DNA of 64,000 bases from Streptomyces sp. NRRL S-87. GTDB lineage: Bacteria > Actinomycetota > Actinomycetes > Streptomycetales > Streptomycetaceae. A program made the translations under genes and the position numbers. Positions 48,182 through 58,432 of the stretch are shown piece by piece. The stretch spans positions 62,001-126,000 of the forward strand of contig NZ_JOGB01000002.1 in assembly GCF_000719335.1 (NCBI RefSeq), written 5' to 3'. Below the pieces are notes generated by a model. The model saw only the letters and a list, made by a program, of their open reading frames with translations. It was not told where the DNA came from and did no database searches. Position 1 is the stretch's first letter. Each line of letters begins with the position of its first letter.

Positions 48182-49524
48182 TCCCCCACCGCTCCGTCGA
48201 TCGCCTCGCGCAGCAGGTCGGCGTGGCCGTTGTGGCGGGCGTACTCCTCGATCATGTGGGTCACGACGTAGCGCAGCGAGTAGGTCTCGCCTCGGAAGTC
48301 GACGGTGTCGTCCAGGGACGGGACGGCCGCCGCGGCCGCCCGCGAGCGGTCGCACTCGGCGTGCCAGAACGCGAACGCCTCCTCGACGTCGGCGTCCTCG
48401 ACGCGGAAGTCGGCGAACTCCCCGTTCACACGCGGCCACAGCGCCCCGCGTCCCTCGCCGCGCACCACGTTGGCGAACCAGCCGCGCTCCACCTCCGCCG
48501 CGTGCCGGACCAGGCCGAGCAGCGAGAGTCCCGAGGTCGGCACCGCCTTCAGCCGGAGCTGATCGGGGGTGAGGCCCGAGCACTTCCACGCCAGGGTGGC
48601 GCGCTGGTAGTCGAGGAAGGCGGTGAGGGACTCCCGGTCGCCGGCCGTGACGGACGGCGCGACGCGCGCCGCGGCCGCGGCGGCCGCCCCGGGCACCCCG
48701 GCCGCTCCGTCGGTCACCGCGGGCTCCGTCCCCGCCTCCCGGCCGCCGTCCGTCACCGAGTCCTCCAGCGGGTGCCGGACCCACACGTTGGGCTCGACGT
48801 AGACGGCGTACCCCAGGTCCGGCTCGCAGTGCACCGGTACCAGGGCCTTGGGTACGACGACCGGGCCCCGCGCGTCGAAGGGCAGGCCCGTCCAGGACCG
48901 CCACTCCTCCAGCGAGGCGCTGACCGTCATGGAGGCCGGGCAGACCTTCTCGACGACGCCGCCCGCGCGCACGTGGACGCGCAGCCACGGGTCGTGCGGC
49001 AGGCCGTCGGGGCGGGTGCGCAGCACGTACTCCTCGATGGGCGTCTCCGGTTCGAGGTGCTTGGCGTTGGGGCGCAGCGGGGCGACCACCTCGCGGAAGC
49101 CGCGGGCCCTGGCGTTGGCGCGCATCGCCGCGAGCATGCGGCCTGAGAGCGCCCTGCCCTGGTGGTCGGCGTGGATGTTGATCTCGATGGCGCTGACGGT
49201 GTCGGGGGCGACGCCGTGCCGCAGGTCCGAGAAGGCCCACATGAGCACCTGGTCCCAGCCGCGCGGGGGGAGTTCGCCCCGGCCCTCCGTGTGGAGGGCG
49301 AACGGCACGCTGAAGGCACGGGCCACCACCGCGCCCGTGCCGTCCGTGGCGACGAGGACGTACTCGGGCAGCTCGGCGGCGATCCGGCCCATCAGCATCC
49401 ACCCGACCGGGTCGTGCATCGTGAACTCGGGCCAGGTGTCCTTCATGCCCCACATCTCGTCGCGCAGCTCGGGGCGCTCGGCGAGGGTGGTGATGTGCAG
49501 GTGCGGCTCTCGTACGTCGTCCAT
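48178..49524 (-). CDS. GNAT-DinB (DUF664) fusion protein
   Basis: 448-residue two-domain protein. The N-terminal part (about 1-255) is GNAT-like, with AIEINIHADHQGRALSGRMLAAM as the acetyl-CoA region. An Ala-rich linker (about 255-295) joins a C-terminal DinB/DUF664 four-helix domain (SLTAFLDYQRATLAWKCSGL, LVRHAAEVERGWF, HMIEEYARHNGHADLLREAI) with the three histidines expected for a metal site, as in mycothiol-dependent thiol transferases. ATG at 49524. The DinB part usually exists alone, so the fusion suggests a linked two-step detoxification; that is inference. Confidence 0.8.
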   Translation of the reverse strand: MDDVREPHLHITTLAERPELRDEMWGMKDTWPEFTMHDPVGWMLMGRIAAELPEYVLVATDGTGAVVARAFSVPFALHTEGRGELPPRGWDQVLMWAFSDLRHGVAPDTVSAIEINIHADHQGRALSGRMLAAMRANARARGFREVVAPLRPNAKHLEPETPIEEYVLRTRPDGLPHDPWLRVHVRAGGVVEKVCPASMTVSASLEEWRSWTGLPFDARGPVVVPKALVPVHCEPDLGYAVYVEPNVWVRHPLEDSVTDGGREAGTEPAVTDGAAGVPGAAAAAAARVAPSVTAGDRESLTAFLDYQRATLAWKCSGLTPDQLRLKAVPTSGLSLLGLVRHAAEVERGWFANVVRGEGRGALWPRVNGEFADFRVEDADVEEAFAFWHAECDRSRAAAAAVPSLDDTVDFRGETYSLRYVVTHMIEEYARHNGHADLLREAIDGAVGE

Positions 49525-49610
49525 GGGGGCAAACTAGCCAGCGCCGTACGTGTGTTCCAAGCGATTTCCGTGCAGGTCAGCCGGCGCTCCGGGCGGCACG
49601 TCCCGGCACG

Positions 49611-50213
49611 TCACGCGGCCGCCCGGAGCGACATCTGCCAGCATCCGGCCCAGCCGGTGAGGGTGACCGCGGCGAGCGGTCGGACGTCCACGTTCCAGTA
49701 GGTCAGCGGCGGCACCTTGAGCGCGTACACCAGCGCGGCCCGCACCACTGAGGGCTCGGCCACGGCGACGATCGCGCCGTCCCCGGCGGTCCGCTGGTCC
49801 GTGTGGACGAAGTACAGGGCGCGGGTGTCGAGCCAGCCCCCGACCCGCGTGATGAAGTCCGTCAGGGACTCGCCGCCGTGCGGGGCGGACAACGGGTCGG
49901 CGAGCCAGGCGTCCACCGCTGCGGGCTCGCGCGCCGCGACCTCGCCCAGCGTCAGGCCCCGCCAGCGGCCCATGTCGCACTCGCGCAGGGCCGGCTGCGC
50001 GAGCGGGGCGAAGCCGAGCGCCTCCCCGGTCGCGCGGCTGCGCGGCGTCGGGGAGCAGTAGCGCAGCTCGGCGGCGCCGAGCGGCACGAGGCCGTGGGCG
50101 GCCACCGCCACGTCCTGCCACCCGTTCCGGTCGAGCGGGCGGTCGTCGTCGAAGCGCTCGGCGAGCAGCGGGGCACTGCGGGCTGCCGCGACGAGCGTGA
50201 CCCGAACATGCAT
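49611..50213 (-). CDS. Histidine-phosphatase-fold protein lacking the RHG motif
   Basis: 200-residue protein of the phosphoglycerate-mutase-like superfamily: ELRYCSPTPRSRATGEALGF, CDMGRWRGLTLGEVAAREP and APHGGESLTDFITRVGGWL. The catalytic RHG that normally follows the first strand is replaced by VAAARSA, and the second catalytic His region reads VAVAEPSVVRAAL. So canonical phosphatase activity is doubtful. I recall similar proteins beside cobalt transporter genes in actinobacteria, but none is adjacent here. Start ATG at 50213. Confidence 0.75.
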   Translation of the reverse strand: MHVRVTLVAAARSAPLLAERFDDDRPLDRNGWQDVAVAAHGLVPLGAAELRYCSPTPRSRATGEALGFAPLAQPALRECDMGRWRGLTLGEVAAREPAAVDAWLADPLSAPHGGESLTDFITRVGGWLDTRALYFVHTDQRTAGDGAIVAVAEPSVVRAALVYALKVPPLTYWNVDVRPLAAVTLTGWAGCWQMSLRAAA

Positions 50214-50244
50214 GCGGTGATGGTGGGGCTCGGCGGGCGACGGG

Positions 50245-51706
50245 TCAAGGTGTTGGTGCGTACCGGTGTCGCGACCCCGTCACACCCCCCCCGCACCCCG
50301 CCAGCCGCCGTGCCGCCTCCGCCAGCTCCGTCGGGCCCGCCACGCCGGCGAAGCTGAGCCGGACGTACGGGCCGGGCGGTTCGGCGCTGAAGTACGGGCG
50401 GCCCGGCGCGACCGCGACGCCGGCGCGCAGCGCGGCGGCGGCGAAAGCGGCCTCGTCGGTGCCTTCGGGCAGCCGGCACCACAACTGGTAGCCGCCGGAC
50501 GGCAGGTGGGCCGGGGCCAGGCCGGGAAGCTCCCGGCGCAGGGCCGCCGCCAGGGAATCGCGGCGCTCGCGCAGGGCGGTGGCGACGGCACGCAGGTGGC
50601 GGGGCCAGGCCGGGGCGCCGACCAGCTCCAGGGCCGCCTCCTGCAGCGGCCGCGGCACGAAGAAGCTGTCCACCACCTGGATCGCGCGCAGCCGCTCCAG
50701 CACCGGGCCGCGCGCGGCCAGCGCCCCCACCCGCAGGCTCGGCGAGGTGGCCTTGGTCAGCGACCGGACGTGCACCACCACGCCGTCCGGGTCGTCGGCG
50801 GCCATCGGCACCGGCAGCGGGCCGCCGTCGTCGTGCCCCATGTAGCGGGCGTAGTCGTCCTCGACGACGAACGCCCCGGCGGCCCGGGCGATCCGCAGCA
50901 CCTCGGCGCGGCGCCCGGGGGCGAGGACGGCGCCGGTGGGGTTCTGGAAGAGGGGCTGGCAGACGAACGCCCGGGCCCCAGTGGCGCGGAAGGCCTGCTC
51001 CAGCAGGTCGGGGCGCACCCCGTCGGCGTCGCCCGGCACCGGTACCGGGCGCATCCCGGAGGCGCGTGCGATGGACAGCATGCCCGGGTACGTCGGCGAC
51101 TCGACGAGCACCGCGGCGCCGGGTGCGGCCAGCGCGCGCAGGGCCGTGGTCAGGGCGCTCTGGCCGCCGGCGGTGACGAGGACGTCCGCCGCGGTGACGG
51201 AGCCGCCGATCTCGCGGGCGAACCAGGCGCGCAGCTCGGTGAGCCCCTCCAGCGGGGGGCGCCCCCAGGCGCCCGGCCGCCGCCCGGCGCGGGTGAGGGC
51301 GGCCGCCATGGCGCGTTCGGGCTGCAGCGAGTGGTGCAGGTAGCCGCCGTTCAGCTCGATGACCCCGGGCGGCGGGGCGGTCAGGCTGGCCAGCACCCCG
51401 GACGCGTCGACCGAGCGCGGCCCCGCGTCGCCGGGACCCTCGGCGCTGAGCGTGAGCTCCTGCCAGGAGGTGTCGCCGGCGACGGCGGCCGGCTCCCGCG
51501 GAGCGGCCCGGAACACCCCGGCCCCGGGCCGGGTGACGACCAGGCCCTCGGCGGCCAGCTGCGCCAGGGCCCGCGAGACGGTGACCGGGCTGACCCGGAA
51601 GCGCTCGACGAGGGCCCGACTGGACGGCAGCTTTCCCTCTACTGGATAGCGGTTGAGCTCAGAACGAAGGCTTTCCGCCAATTCAGTCACGCTGCTACGC
51701 TGTTGC

Positions 51707-51708
<2 letters not shown>
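50245..51708 (-). CDS. MocR-type regulator (GntR HTH plus aminotransferase domain)
   Basis: 487-residue regulator. An N-terminal winged helix (about 5-75: LPSSRALVERFRVSPVTVSR, LAAEGLVVTRPGAGVF) is joined to a class I aminotransferase fold (about 95-475) with the PLP lysine in VRSLTKATSPSLRVGAL and the substrate loop NPTGAVLAPGRR. MocR proteins use PLP or an amino-acid adduct as the signal. ATG at 51708 overlaps the start codon of the divergent EamA gene by two bases, and no ribosome site is visible, suggesting leaderless transcripts. It most likely controls that transporter. Confidence 0.88.
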
Positions 51709-52675
<967 letters not shown>

Positions 52676-52765
52676 GCCCGCAGAACGCGACCCGACAGGC
52701 TCAATACCGACGAATCGCCGTAAACTGCTGTCACCGCACACGACCGGCTCCGAGGAGGCAAGCAG

Positions 52766-52963
52766 ATGCGAGCGACCGAGGGCGACCAGCTGGTGCAGCA
52801 CGGCAGGATCGTGGGCCAGCACGACCGGGTGGGCGAGATCACCCAGGTCCTGGGAGAGAACGGCAGCCCGCCGTACCGCGTCCGCTTCCAGGACGGGCAC
52901 GAGGCCGTGATGTCTCCGGGGCCGGACTGCGTGGTCAAGCACCCGCCCACAGAGCCGTACTGA
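52766..52963 (+). CDS. DUF1918 small protein
   Basis: 65-residue basic protein of the DUF1918 family: VGQHDRVGEITQVLGENGSP, then YRVRFQDGHEAVMSPGPDC, a small SH3-like barrel found widely in actinobacteria. ATG at 52766 is preceded by GAGGAGG at good spacing. No signal peptide. Function unknown. Confidence 0.87.
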   Translation: MRATEGDQLVQHGRIVGQHDRVGEITQVLGENGSPPYRVRFQDGHEAVMSPGPDCVVKHPPTEPY

Positions 52964-53032
52964 ACCGTGCGCCGTACCGCTGACGGCGACCGCGGGGACC
53001 GCCCGCGAGGGCGGCACCGCCGCGGCTGACCG

Positions 53033-54313
53033 TCAGCGGGGCGGCACCGCCGTGGGGTAGTGGTCGGCGACCACCCTCGCCATGGCACCCGAAGGGTCCG
53101 CGGCCACCTGCTTCCCCGAGAAGTAGACGTGGCCGCGGACCTCCGCGTACCGGGCCGCGTACGTCAGGTGCCGGGACAGCTCGTCCACCTTCCGCCAGGC
53201 GGCCGTCTCGCTCTCCGGGTCGCACCGGTACAGCGCCTCGCCGACGTACAGGTCCACGCCCGAGCCCCGGACCGTCTCGGCCCACCAGGTCGCGAGCGTG
53301 GCGTAGTCGACGGCGGGGTGTCCGATGTGCCAGTACAGCTGCGGTACGACGTAGTCGAGCCAACCCTGCTCGATCCAGAGCCGGGTGTCCGCGTACAGGT
53401 CGTCGTACGAGCACAGGCTCGGCCCGTTCGGGGAGCCGAGCGGGTCCTGGTCCCGGGTGCGCCACACCCCGAACGGGCTGATCCCGAAGCGGGTGCCGGG
53501 CCGCACCCGCGCGATCCCCTCGCGCATCTCCCGCACCAGCGCGTTGACGTTGTCGCGGCGCCAGTCGCCGCGGGAGGCGAAGGCCCCGCCGTACTCGTCG
53601 TACGCGTCGTCGTCGTCGAAGTACTCGTCGCTGACCGGGTACGGGTAGAAGTAGTCGTCCCAGTGCACCGCGTCCAGCGGGTAGCGGTCGACCGCGTCGA
53701 GCATCGCCTCCTGCACGAAGGCCCGCACCTCCGGCAGCCCGGGGTTGTAGTACGTCCGACCTCCGTACTCCACCGTCCACTCCGGGTACTCGCGCGCCGG
53801 GTGGCCCGCCGCCAGCCGCGAGAGGTCGGTGTGGTTGGCGATCCGGTACGGGTTGAACCAGGCGTGCAGCTCCAGTCCGCGCGCGTGCGCCTCGGCCACC
53901 GCCGTGCCCAGCGGGTCCCACCCCGGGTCCTTGCCCTGCGTGCCGGTGAGCCACTGCGACCAGGGCTCGTGCTCCGAGGGCCACATCGCGTCGGCGGTCG
54001 GCCTGACCTGGAGGACCACCGCGTTGAGCCGGCGCCGCACCGCCGCGTCGAGGTACCCGATCAGCTCGCTGCGCTGCGCCGCAGCGCTCAACCCGGCCCG
54101 CGACGGCCAGTCGAGGTTCTCCACGGTCGCCAGCCACATGCCCCGGAACTCCGGCGCCCCGTCCCGGCGGCGCCGCCGCCGGCCGCCCGGCTCCGCGGAC
54201 GGCTCCGTACGCCCCGTGCGCGGCCCCGCTGCGGCGGCCGTCCCCGCGCCGATCACCGCGGCCGCCGCCCCGGCCGCGCCCGCGAGCAGGCCCCGCCGCC
54301 CCATGTACGTCAT
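53033..54313 (-). CDS. Secreted glycosyl hydrolase-like protein (GHL10/DUF187)
   Basis: 426-residue exported protein. A Tat-type signal (MGRRGLLAGAAGAAAAVIG at 4-22, cleavage near 29) and a basic RRRRRR linker precede a family 10-like glycosidase domain (about 55-425): GMWLATVENLDWPS, LNAVVLQVRPTADAMWPS, LHAWFNPYRIANH, YPLDAVHWDDYFYPYP and FGISPFGVWR. The WDDYFYP block is the family hallmark, with the acidic residues of the active site. GGGAG six bases before ATG 54313. It probably trims a cell-wall or extracellular polysaccharide. Confidence 0.87.
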   Translation of the reverse strand: MTYMGRRGLLAGAAGAAAAVIGAGTAAAAGPRTGRTEPSAEPGGRRRRRRDGAPEFRGMWLATVENLDWPSRAGLSAAAQRSELIGYLDAAVRRRLNAVVLQVRPTADAMWPSEHEPWSQWLTGTQGKDPGWDPLGTAVAEAHARGLELHAWFNPYRIANHTDLSRLAAGHPAREYPEWTVEYGGRTYYNPGLPEVRAFVQEAMLDAVDRYPLDAVHWDDYFYPYPVSDEYFDDDDAYDEYGGAFASRGDWRRDNVNALVREMREGIARVRPGTRFGISPFGVWRTRDQDPLGSPNGPSLCSYDDLYADTRLWIEQGWLDYVVPQLYWHIGHPAVDYATLATWWAETVRGSGVDLYVGEALYRCDPESETAAWRKVDELSRHLTYAARYAEVRGHVYFSGKQVAADPSGAMARVVADHYPTAVPPR

Positions 54314-54486
54314 GTGACACTCCCGTTCCGCAGAGTAACGACAGATCGTTCCCGCACAGCATGCCCGCCCCGCCCCTTCAGGGGGCGCAGCGGCGGGAGT
54401 AACGTCGTGGGGCGTGGCGGGCGCCGGAGAGCAGTGACACTGACCCACGGGGGACCCGCCGAGGATGAGCACCGAAAGGGCACCAA

Positions 54487-55359
54487 GTGACGGACCTCCC
54501 TACCGACATCACCCGCGTCGGCGTAGTGGGCTGTGGCCAGATGGGCGCGGGCATCGCCGAGGTGTGCGCGCGCAGCGGTCTCGAGGTCAAGGTCGCCGAG
54601 ACCACCGGCGAAGCCCTGGAGATCGGCCGCACCCGGCTGTACAACTCCCTGACCAAGGCCGCCGAGCGCGGCAAGATCACGGCCGAGGAGCGGGACTCCA
54701 CCCTGGCCCGCCTCAGCTTCACCACCGACCTCGGCGAGTTCGCCGACCGCGACCTGGTCATCGAGGCCGTGGTCGAGAACGAGCAGGTCAAGACGGAGAT
54801 CTTCCAGGTCCTCGACCAGGTGATCACCCGCCCGGACGCCATCCTGGCCTCCAACACCTCCTCGATCCCGCTCGTGAAGCTGGCCGTCGCGACCTCGCGC
54901 CCCGACCAGGTCATCGGCATCCACTTCTTCAACCCGGCCCCGGTGCAGAAGCTCGTCGAGCTCATCCCGGCGCTGACCACCAGCGAGGAGACGATCAAGC
55001 GCGCCGACGCGCTGGTGACCCAGGTGCTGGGCAAGCACCCGATCCGCGCCCAGGACCGCTCCGGCTTCGTGGTGAACGCGCTGCTGGTGCCCTACCTGCT
55101 CTCCGCGATCCGGATGTTCGAGTCGGGCATCGCCAGCCGCGAGGACATCGACAACGGCATGGAGTTCGGCTGCGCCCACCCCATGGGCCCGCTGAAGCTG
55201 TCCGACCTCATCGGCCTGGACACCATCGTCTCGATCGCCGACTCGATGTACACCGAGTACAAGGAGCCTCTGTACGCCGCTCCCCCGCTGCTGCAGCGCA
55301 TGGTCGACGCGGGCCGGCTGGGCCGCAAGACGGGCTCCGGCTTCTACCCGTACAGCTGA
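54487..55359 (+). CDS. 3-hydroxyacyl-CoA (3-hydroxybutyryl-CoA) dehydrogenase
   Basis: NAD(P)-dependent enzyme of 290 residues that oxidises 3-hydroxyacyl-CoA or runs the reverse step. The Rossmann motif is VGVVGCGQMGAGIAEVCARSG; the catalytic block is IGIHFFNPAPVQKLVEL with the His-Glu pair; the C-terminal domain has the VPYLLSAIRMFESGIASRED helix region and GRKTGSGFYPY at the end. It is monofunctional (no crotonase domain), so it resembles the short FadB2/Hbd type. GTG at 54487 has AAAGGG upstream. It ends at a perfect palindrome. Confidence 0.92.
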   Translation: MTDLPTDITRVGVVGCGQMGAGIAEVCARSGLEVKVAETTGEALEIGRTRLYNSLTKAAERGKITAEERDSTLARLSFTTDLGEFADRDLVIEAVVENEQVKTEIFQVLDQVITRPDAILASNTSSIPLVKLAVATSRPDQVIGIHFFNPAPVQKLVELIPALTTSEETIKRADALVTQVLGKHPIRAQDRSGFVVNALLVPYLLSAIRMFESGIASREDIDNGMEFGCAHPMGPLKLSDLIGLDTIVSIADSMYTEYKEPLYAAPPLLQRMVDAGRLGRKTGSGFYPYS

Positions 55360-55367
55360 CCGGCGCG

Positions 55368-55403
55368 CGGGTGACGCCGCCGCCCGGGCGGCGGCGTCAC
55401 CCG
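55368..55403. terminator. Perfect 18-bp palindrome between convergent genes
   Basis: Bases 55368-55385 are the exact reverse complement of 55386-55403 (centre CCCGGG). It lies 8 bases after the dehydrogenase stop and 7 bases before the end of the minus-strand regulator gene, so it should stop both. Confidence 0.85.
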
Positions 55404-55410
55404 GCCCGGA

Positions 55411-56796
55411 TCACGACGTGCTCCACGTCCCGGCCGCCCACAGCGGCACCCGCAGCGCCTCGTCGACGAGCCCCGCCGCCTGCCGGGCCTCCGCGCTGCC
55501 GCTGGCCAGCAGGGCGGCCCGCACGGTGCGCAGCCGGTCCCGCAGCCGCCGGGACTCCATCCCCCGCGCCCGCTCGGCCATTTCGGCCGCCGCCGCGCCC
55601 GCCCGGTCCACCTCCCCGCGCCGCAGCTCGACCTCGCACAGCATCGCCAGCCGGTGCACGCGGCCGCGGTCGTGCGCCGGACTCGCCACGGCCGCCGCGG
55701 CGTGCGCGTGCGCGGCCGCCAGGTCCCCCAGGGCCAGCAGCGCCTCCGCCACCTGTACGTTCACCAGCCCGGGCTGTACGTAGCCGGTCTCGTCCGGTTC
55801 GCCGGCCGGCCGGATGCGCCCGGCGGCCTCCTCCGCCCGCCCGATGCAGGACAGCGCCGTCGCCCCGTCGCCGAGCCGCGCGTAGGCCTTGGCCTGCATC
55901 GCGTACAGGTCGGCGGTGAGCGCCGGGGTGGTACGGGCGCCGGCGGCGCGCAGCGCGGCCTCCGCGAACGCCACCGCCTGCCGGTACTCGCCCAGGTGGA
56001 GGGACTGGTTGACGAGCAGGGCGACGACGTACGCCCCGAGTCCGCGGTCGCCACTGGCCTTGGCCAGCCGCAGCGCCTGGTGGAAGTAGCGCTGGGCCAG
56101 GCCGTGGGCGTCCGAGTCGTACGCGCAGATGCCCGCGACCGCGACGAGCGACCCGGCCGCCCGGTGCAGCCGGCGCCCCAGGTCGTCGGGGTAGCTGCCG
56201 CGCAGCAGCGGGGCGGTCTCGCTGCCCAGGAAGCGGACCACCCGGCCGCGGGTGGCCATCCCGCCGGCCCGCCGGTACAGCAGCTCGTAGTGGGCCCGGG
56301 CGGCCCGCAGGACCTCGATGTGCTCGGGTCCGACGGCCGCGCCGCCGGCAGCCGCCGCGCAGGCGGGCCGGGCCACGTCCGCGTCCTCGGGCGGGTTCTC
56401 CCACTCCCACACGGGCATCACGGCCGGAGTGCCCGTCAGGGCGGCGGCGGCCAGGTGCTGGGGGCGGCCCTGTCCGTCGGAGCGCCACAGGGCGGTGGCC
56501 CGGTCCACGAACCCGGCCAGCGGGGAGGGGCCCGGCTCGGCCGGGGTGCCGGGGACGCCCAGGCCGATGTCGTCGAGGGTGACGGTGCGGGCCAGCCGGG
56601 CGGCGAGCACCTCGCAGATCAGGTCGGGCACCTGGCCGCGCGGCCGCTGGCCCTTCAACCAGCGGGCCACGGCGGTGTGTTCGTACCGCAGGGCCAAACC
56701 CCGCGTCCGGCCCGCCTGGTTGACCCGGGCGGCGAGTCCGGCGTGCGAGATGCCCGCCTCCGCGAGGAGGGCGTCGAGCAGGCTGTTGGGCAGCAT
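55411..56796 (-). CDS. TPR-containing transcriptional regulator (sporulation-associated type)
   Basis: 461-residue protein. The N-terminus (about 1-70) is an XRE-like DNA-binding segment (LLDALLAEAGISHAGLAARVN, TAVARWLKGQRPRG). About 200-430 consists of helical TPR-type units (AQRYFHQALRLAKASGDRGL, AVAFAEAALRAAGARTTP, AAHAHAAAAVASPAHDRGRV). This is the layout of the streptomycete regulators often annotated as sporulation-associated or NsdA-like. ATG at 56796 has GGAGGGG four to five bases upstream. It may bind a small peptide or protein; target genes unknown. Confidence 0.8.
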   Translation of the reverse strand: MLPNSLLDALLAEAGISHAGLAARVNQAGRTRGLALRYEHTAVARWLKGQRPRGQVPDLICEVLAARLARTVTLDDIGLGVPGTPAEPGPSPLAGFVDRATALWRSDGQGRPQHLAAAALTGTPAVMPVWEWENPPEDADVARPACAAAAGGAAVGPEHIEVLRAARAHYELLYRRAGGMATRGRVVRFLGSETAPLLRGSYPDDLGRRLHRAAGSLVAVAGICAYDSDAHGLAQRYFHQALRLAKASGDRGLGAYVVALLVNQSLHLGEYRQAVAFAEAALRAAGARTTPALTADLYAMQAKAYARLGDGATALSCIGRAEEAAGRIRPAGEPDETGYVQPGLVNVQVAEALLALGDLAAAHAHAAAAVASPAHDRGRVHRLAMLCEVELRRGEVDRAGAAAAEMAERARGMESRRLRDRLRTVRAALLASGSAEARQAAGLVDEALRVPLWAAGTWSTS

Positions 56797-56982
56797 GGGC
56801 CCCTCCAAGAACTCGTCGGAGCCAGCGTAGTGGGGCCGGGCTTCACACGGGGTGTGAACCGAGTGCGCGCATAAATGCGCGGCGCACTCTGCCGCGGAGG
56901 CCCCCGGGACCGGTTGACTGAAGCGCCTCGCCAAGAGGTAGCCAGGGCCGTCGGCTCCCCCTCGTACAGTGCGACGGCCCGA

Positions 56983-58152
56983 CTACGCGCCGCCTGCCCT
57001 GCCGTCTGCCCGACACTCCGCGGCAGGGCGGGCGGCGCTCCACGGCCGCCGCGCCAAGGCTCCGCTCTCGGGTCCTGTCAGGTCCCGTGCGGGGTCACTG
57101 CCCCGGCGCACCGCCTGCCCGCTCGGTTGCACGGGCACCAGGCGGCGGTCGTTGCGCACCACCAGCAGGGCGGCATCGTCGGCGAGCTGCCCGCTGGTGT
57201 GGCGCAGCAGAGCGGCGTGCACGCCCGCGACCAGGCCGGCGGGCGTGCCCGTCGCGCCGGCCGCCTCCCTGAGCACCCCGCCGAGGGGGAAGTGGCGGCC
57301 GGCCCGGTCACGGGCGTCGGCGACCCCGTCGGTGTGCAGGAACAGCGCCTCGCCCGGCAGCAGCACCCCGCACGGCCGCACCAGCAGCTCCGCCGGCAGC
57401 GGGAGCACGCCGAGCGGCGGCAGCGTCTCGCCGCCGGCCCAGGGTTCCGCGTGGCCGAGCGGGGTGCCGGCGCGGCGGAGCCGGAAGGGCCAGGGGTGGC
57501 CGCAGTTGAGGGCCCGCAGCACCCCGTCGGGGGCGATCTCCAGGACCAGGACGGTCACGAACTCCTCGGCAGCGGGCCCGGTTTGGGGTCCGTCCGCGGC
57601 CTCGGTGCGGGCCCGCTCGCGCAGGTGCCGCTGCAACGCCCGTTCCATGCGCCGCAGTACGCCGCCCAGGTCCCGTTCGTCGTAGGCCGCCTCGCGGAAG
57701 CTACCGAGGACCGCGGCGGCCGCGCCGAGCGCCGGCAGGCCGTGACCGCGGACGTCGCCCATCACCACGCGCACCCCGTACCGGGTCGGCAGCGCCGCGT
57801 AGAGGTCGCCGCCGATCGTCGCGCCGCGGCTGGCGGACACCTGGACGGCGGCCAGGGCGAGCCCCTCCATGCGGGGCGGCAGGGGGCGCAGCAGGGCCCG
57901 CTGGGCGGCTCCGGCGACCTCCTGGGCGCGCCGCAGCTCGGCGAGCACGCCCTGGCGCAGGCACAGCGCCGCGACCGCGCCCAGGCCCAGGAAGGCGGCG
58001 CAGGTGGCCAGTCGGGTCAGTAAGGGGGCGTGCAGTGCTTCGGGGGCGCCCAGCTCCCACGTCACCGCGGCCAGCGCCCAGGCGGTCAGGCACGCCCGGC
58101 GCAGCGGGGGCAGGTCCCCGGTCAGCGGGCACCGCACCCTGGATCCCGTCAC
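56983..58152 (-). CDS. SpoIIE-type PP2C serine phosphatase, membrane-bound
   Basis: 389-residue protein. Two membrane helices near the N-terminus (about 22-38 and 45-65) place the rest in the cytoplasm. The SpoIIE/PP2C domain (about 85-340) shows GGDLYAALPT, VRVVMGDVRGHGLPALGAAA and LFLHTDGVADARD with the metal-binding aspartates. Such phosphatases usually dephosphorylate anti-anti-sigma factors; no such partner is adjacent. GTG at 58152. The basic Pro-rich C-terminal tail (about 345-389) is unstructured. Confidence 0.85.
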   Translation of the reverse strand: MTGSRVRCPLTGDLPPLRRACLTAWALAAVTWELGAPEALHAPLLTRLATCAAFLGLGAVAALCLRQGVLAELRRAQEVAGAAQRALLRPLPPRMEGLALAAVQVSASRGATIGGDLYAALPTRYGVRVVMGDVRGHGLPALGAAAAVLGSFREAAYDERDLGGVLRRMERALQRHLRERARTEAADGPQTGPAAEEFVTVLVLEIAPDGVLRALNCGHPWPFRLRRAGTPLGHAEPWAGGETLPPLGVLPLPAELLVRPCGVLLPGEALFLHTDGVADARDRAGRHFPLGGVLREAAGATGTPAGLVAGVHAALLRHTSGQLADDAALLVVRNDRRLVPVQPSGQAVRRGSDPARDLTGPESGALARRPWSAARPAAECRADGRAGGA

Positions 58153-58334
58153 GTCGGCCTCCCCGGAGCCCTGAGGTAGAGGCCGTCTCGTGTCTGGGGC
58201 TCGCGTCGCCCCCGGGGCGCTGAAAGCCTGTGTGGGGACCCTCGGCTCTCGCCCGTCGTCCCGCGGCCGGAACGATTGTGTCGAGTGGCCGGATCCTGCT
58301 GAGACCCCTGCCGGAGGATCTCACCCGAATGAGT

Positions 58335-58369
58335 GAGGGGCCCACCCGAAACCTTCGGATGGGCCCCTC
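58335..58369. terminator. pheST terminator
   Basis: GAGGGGCCCA (58335-58344) pairs with TGGGCCCCTC (58360-58369), with an inner CCGAA/TTCGG stem (58346-58350 with 58354-58358) around ACC; one mismatch overall. It lies 64 bases after the pheT stop. Confidence 0.75.
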
Positions 58370-58432
58370 GGGGGACTCCTCGGTGCGGACGCGCCGGGGC
58401 GATGGTGACCCCCCGGGCGCCCGGCGGGGCGG

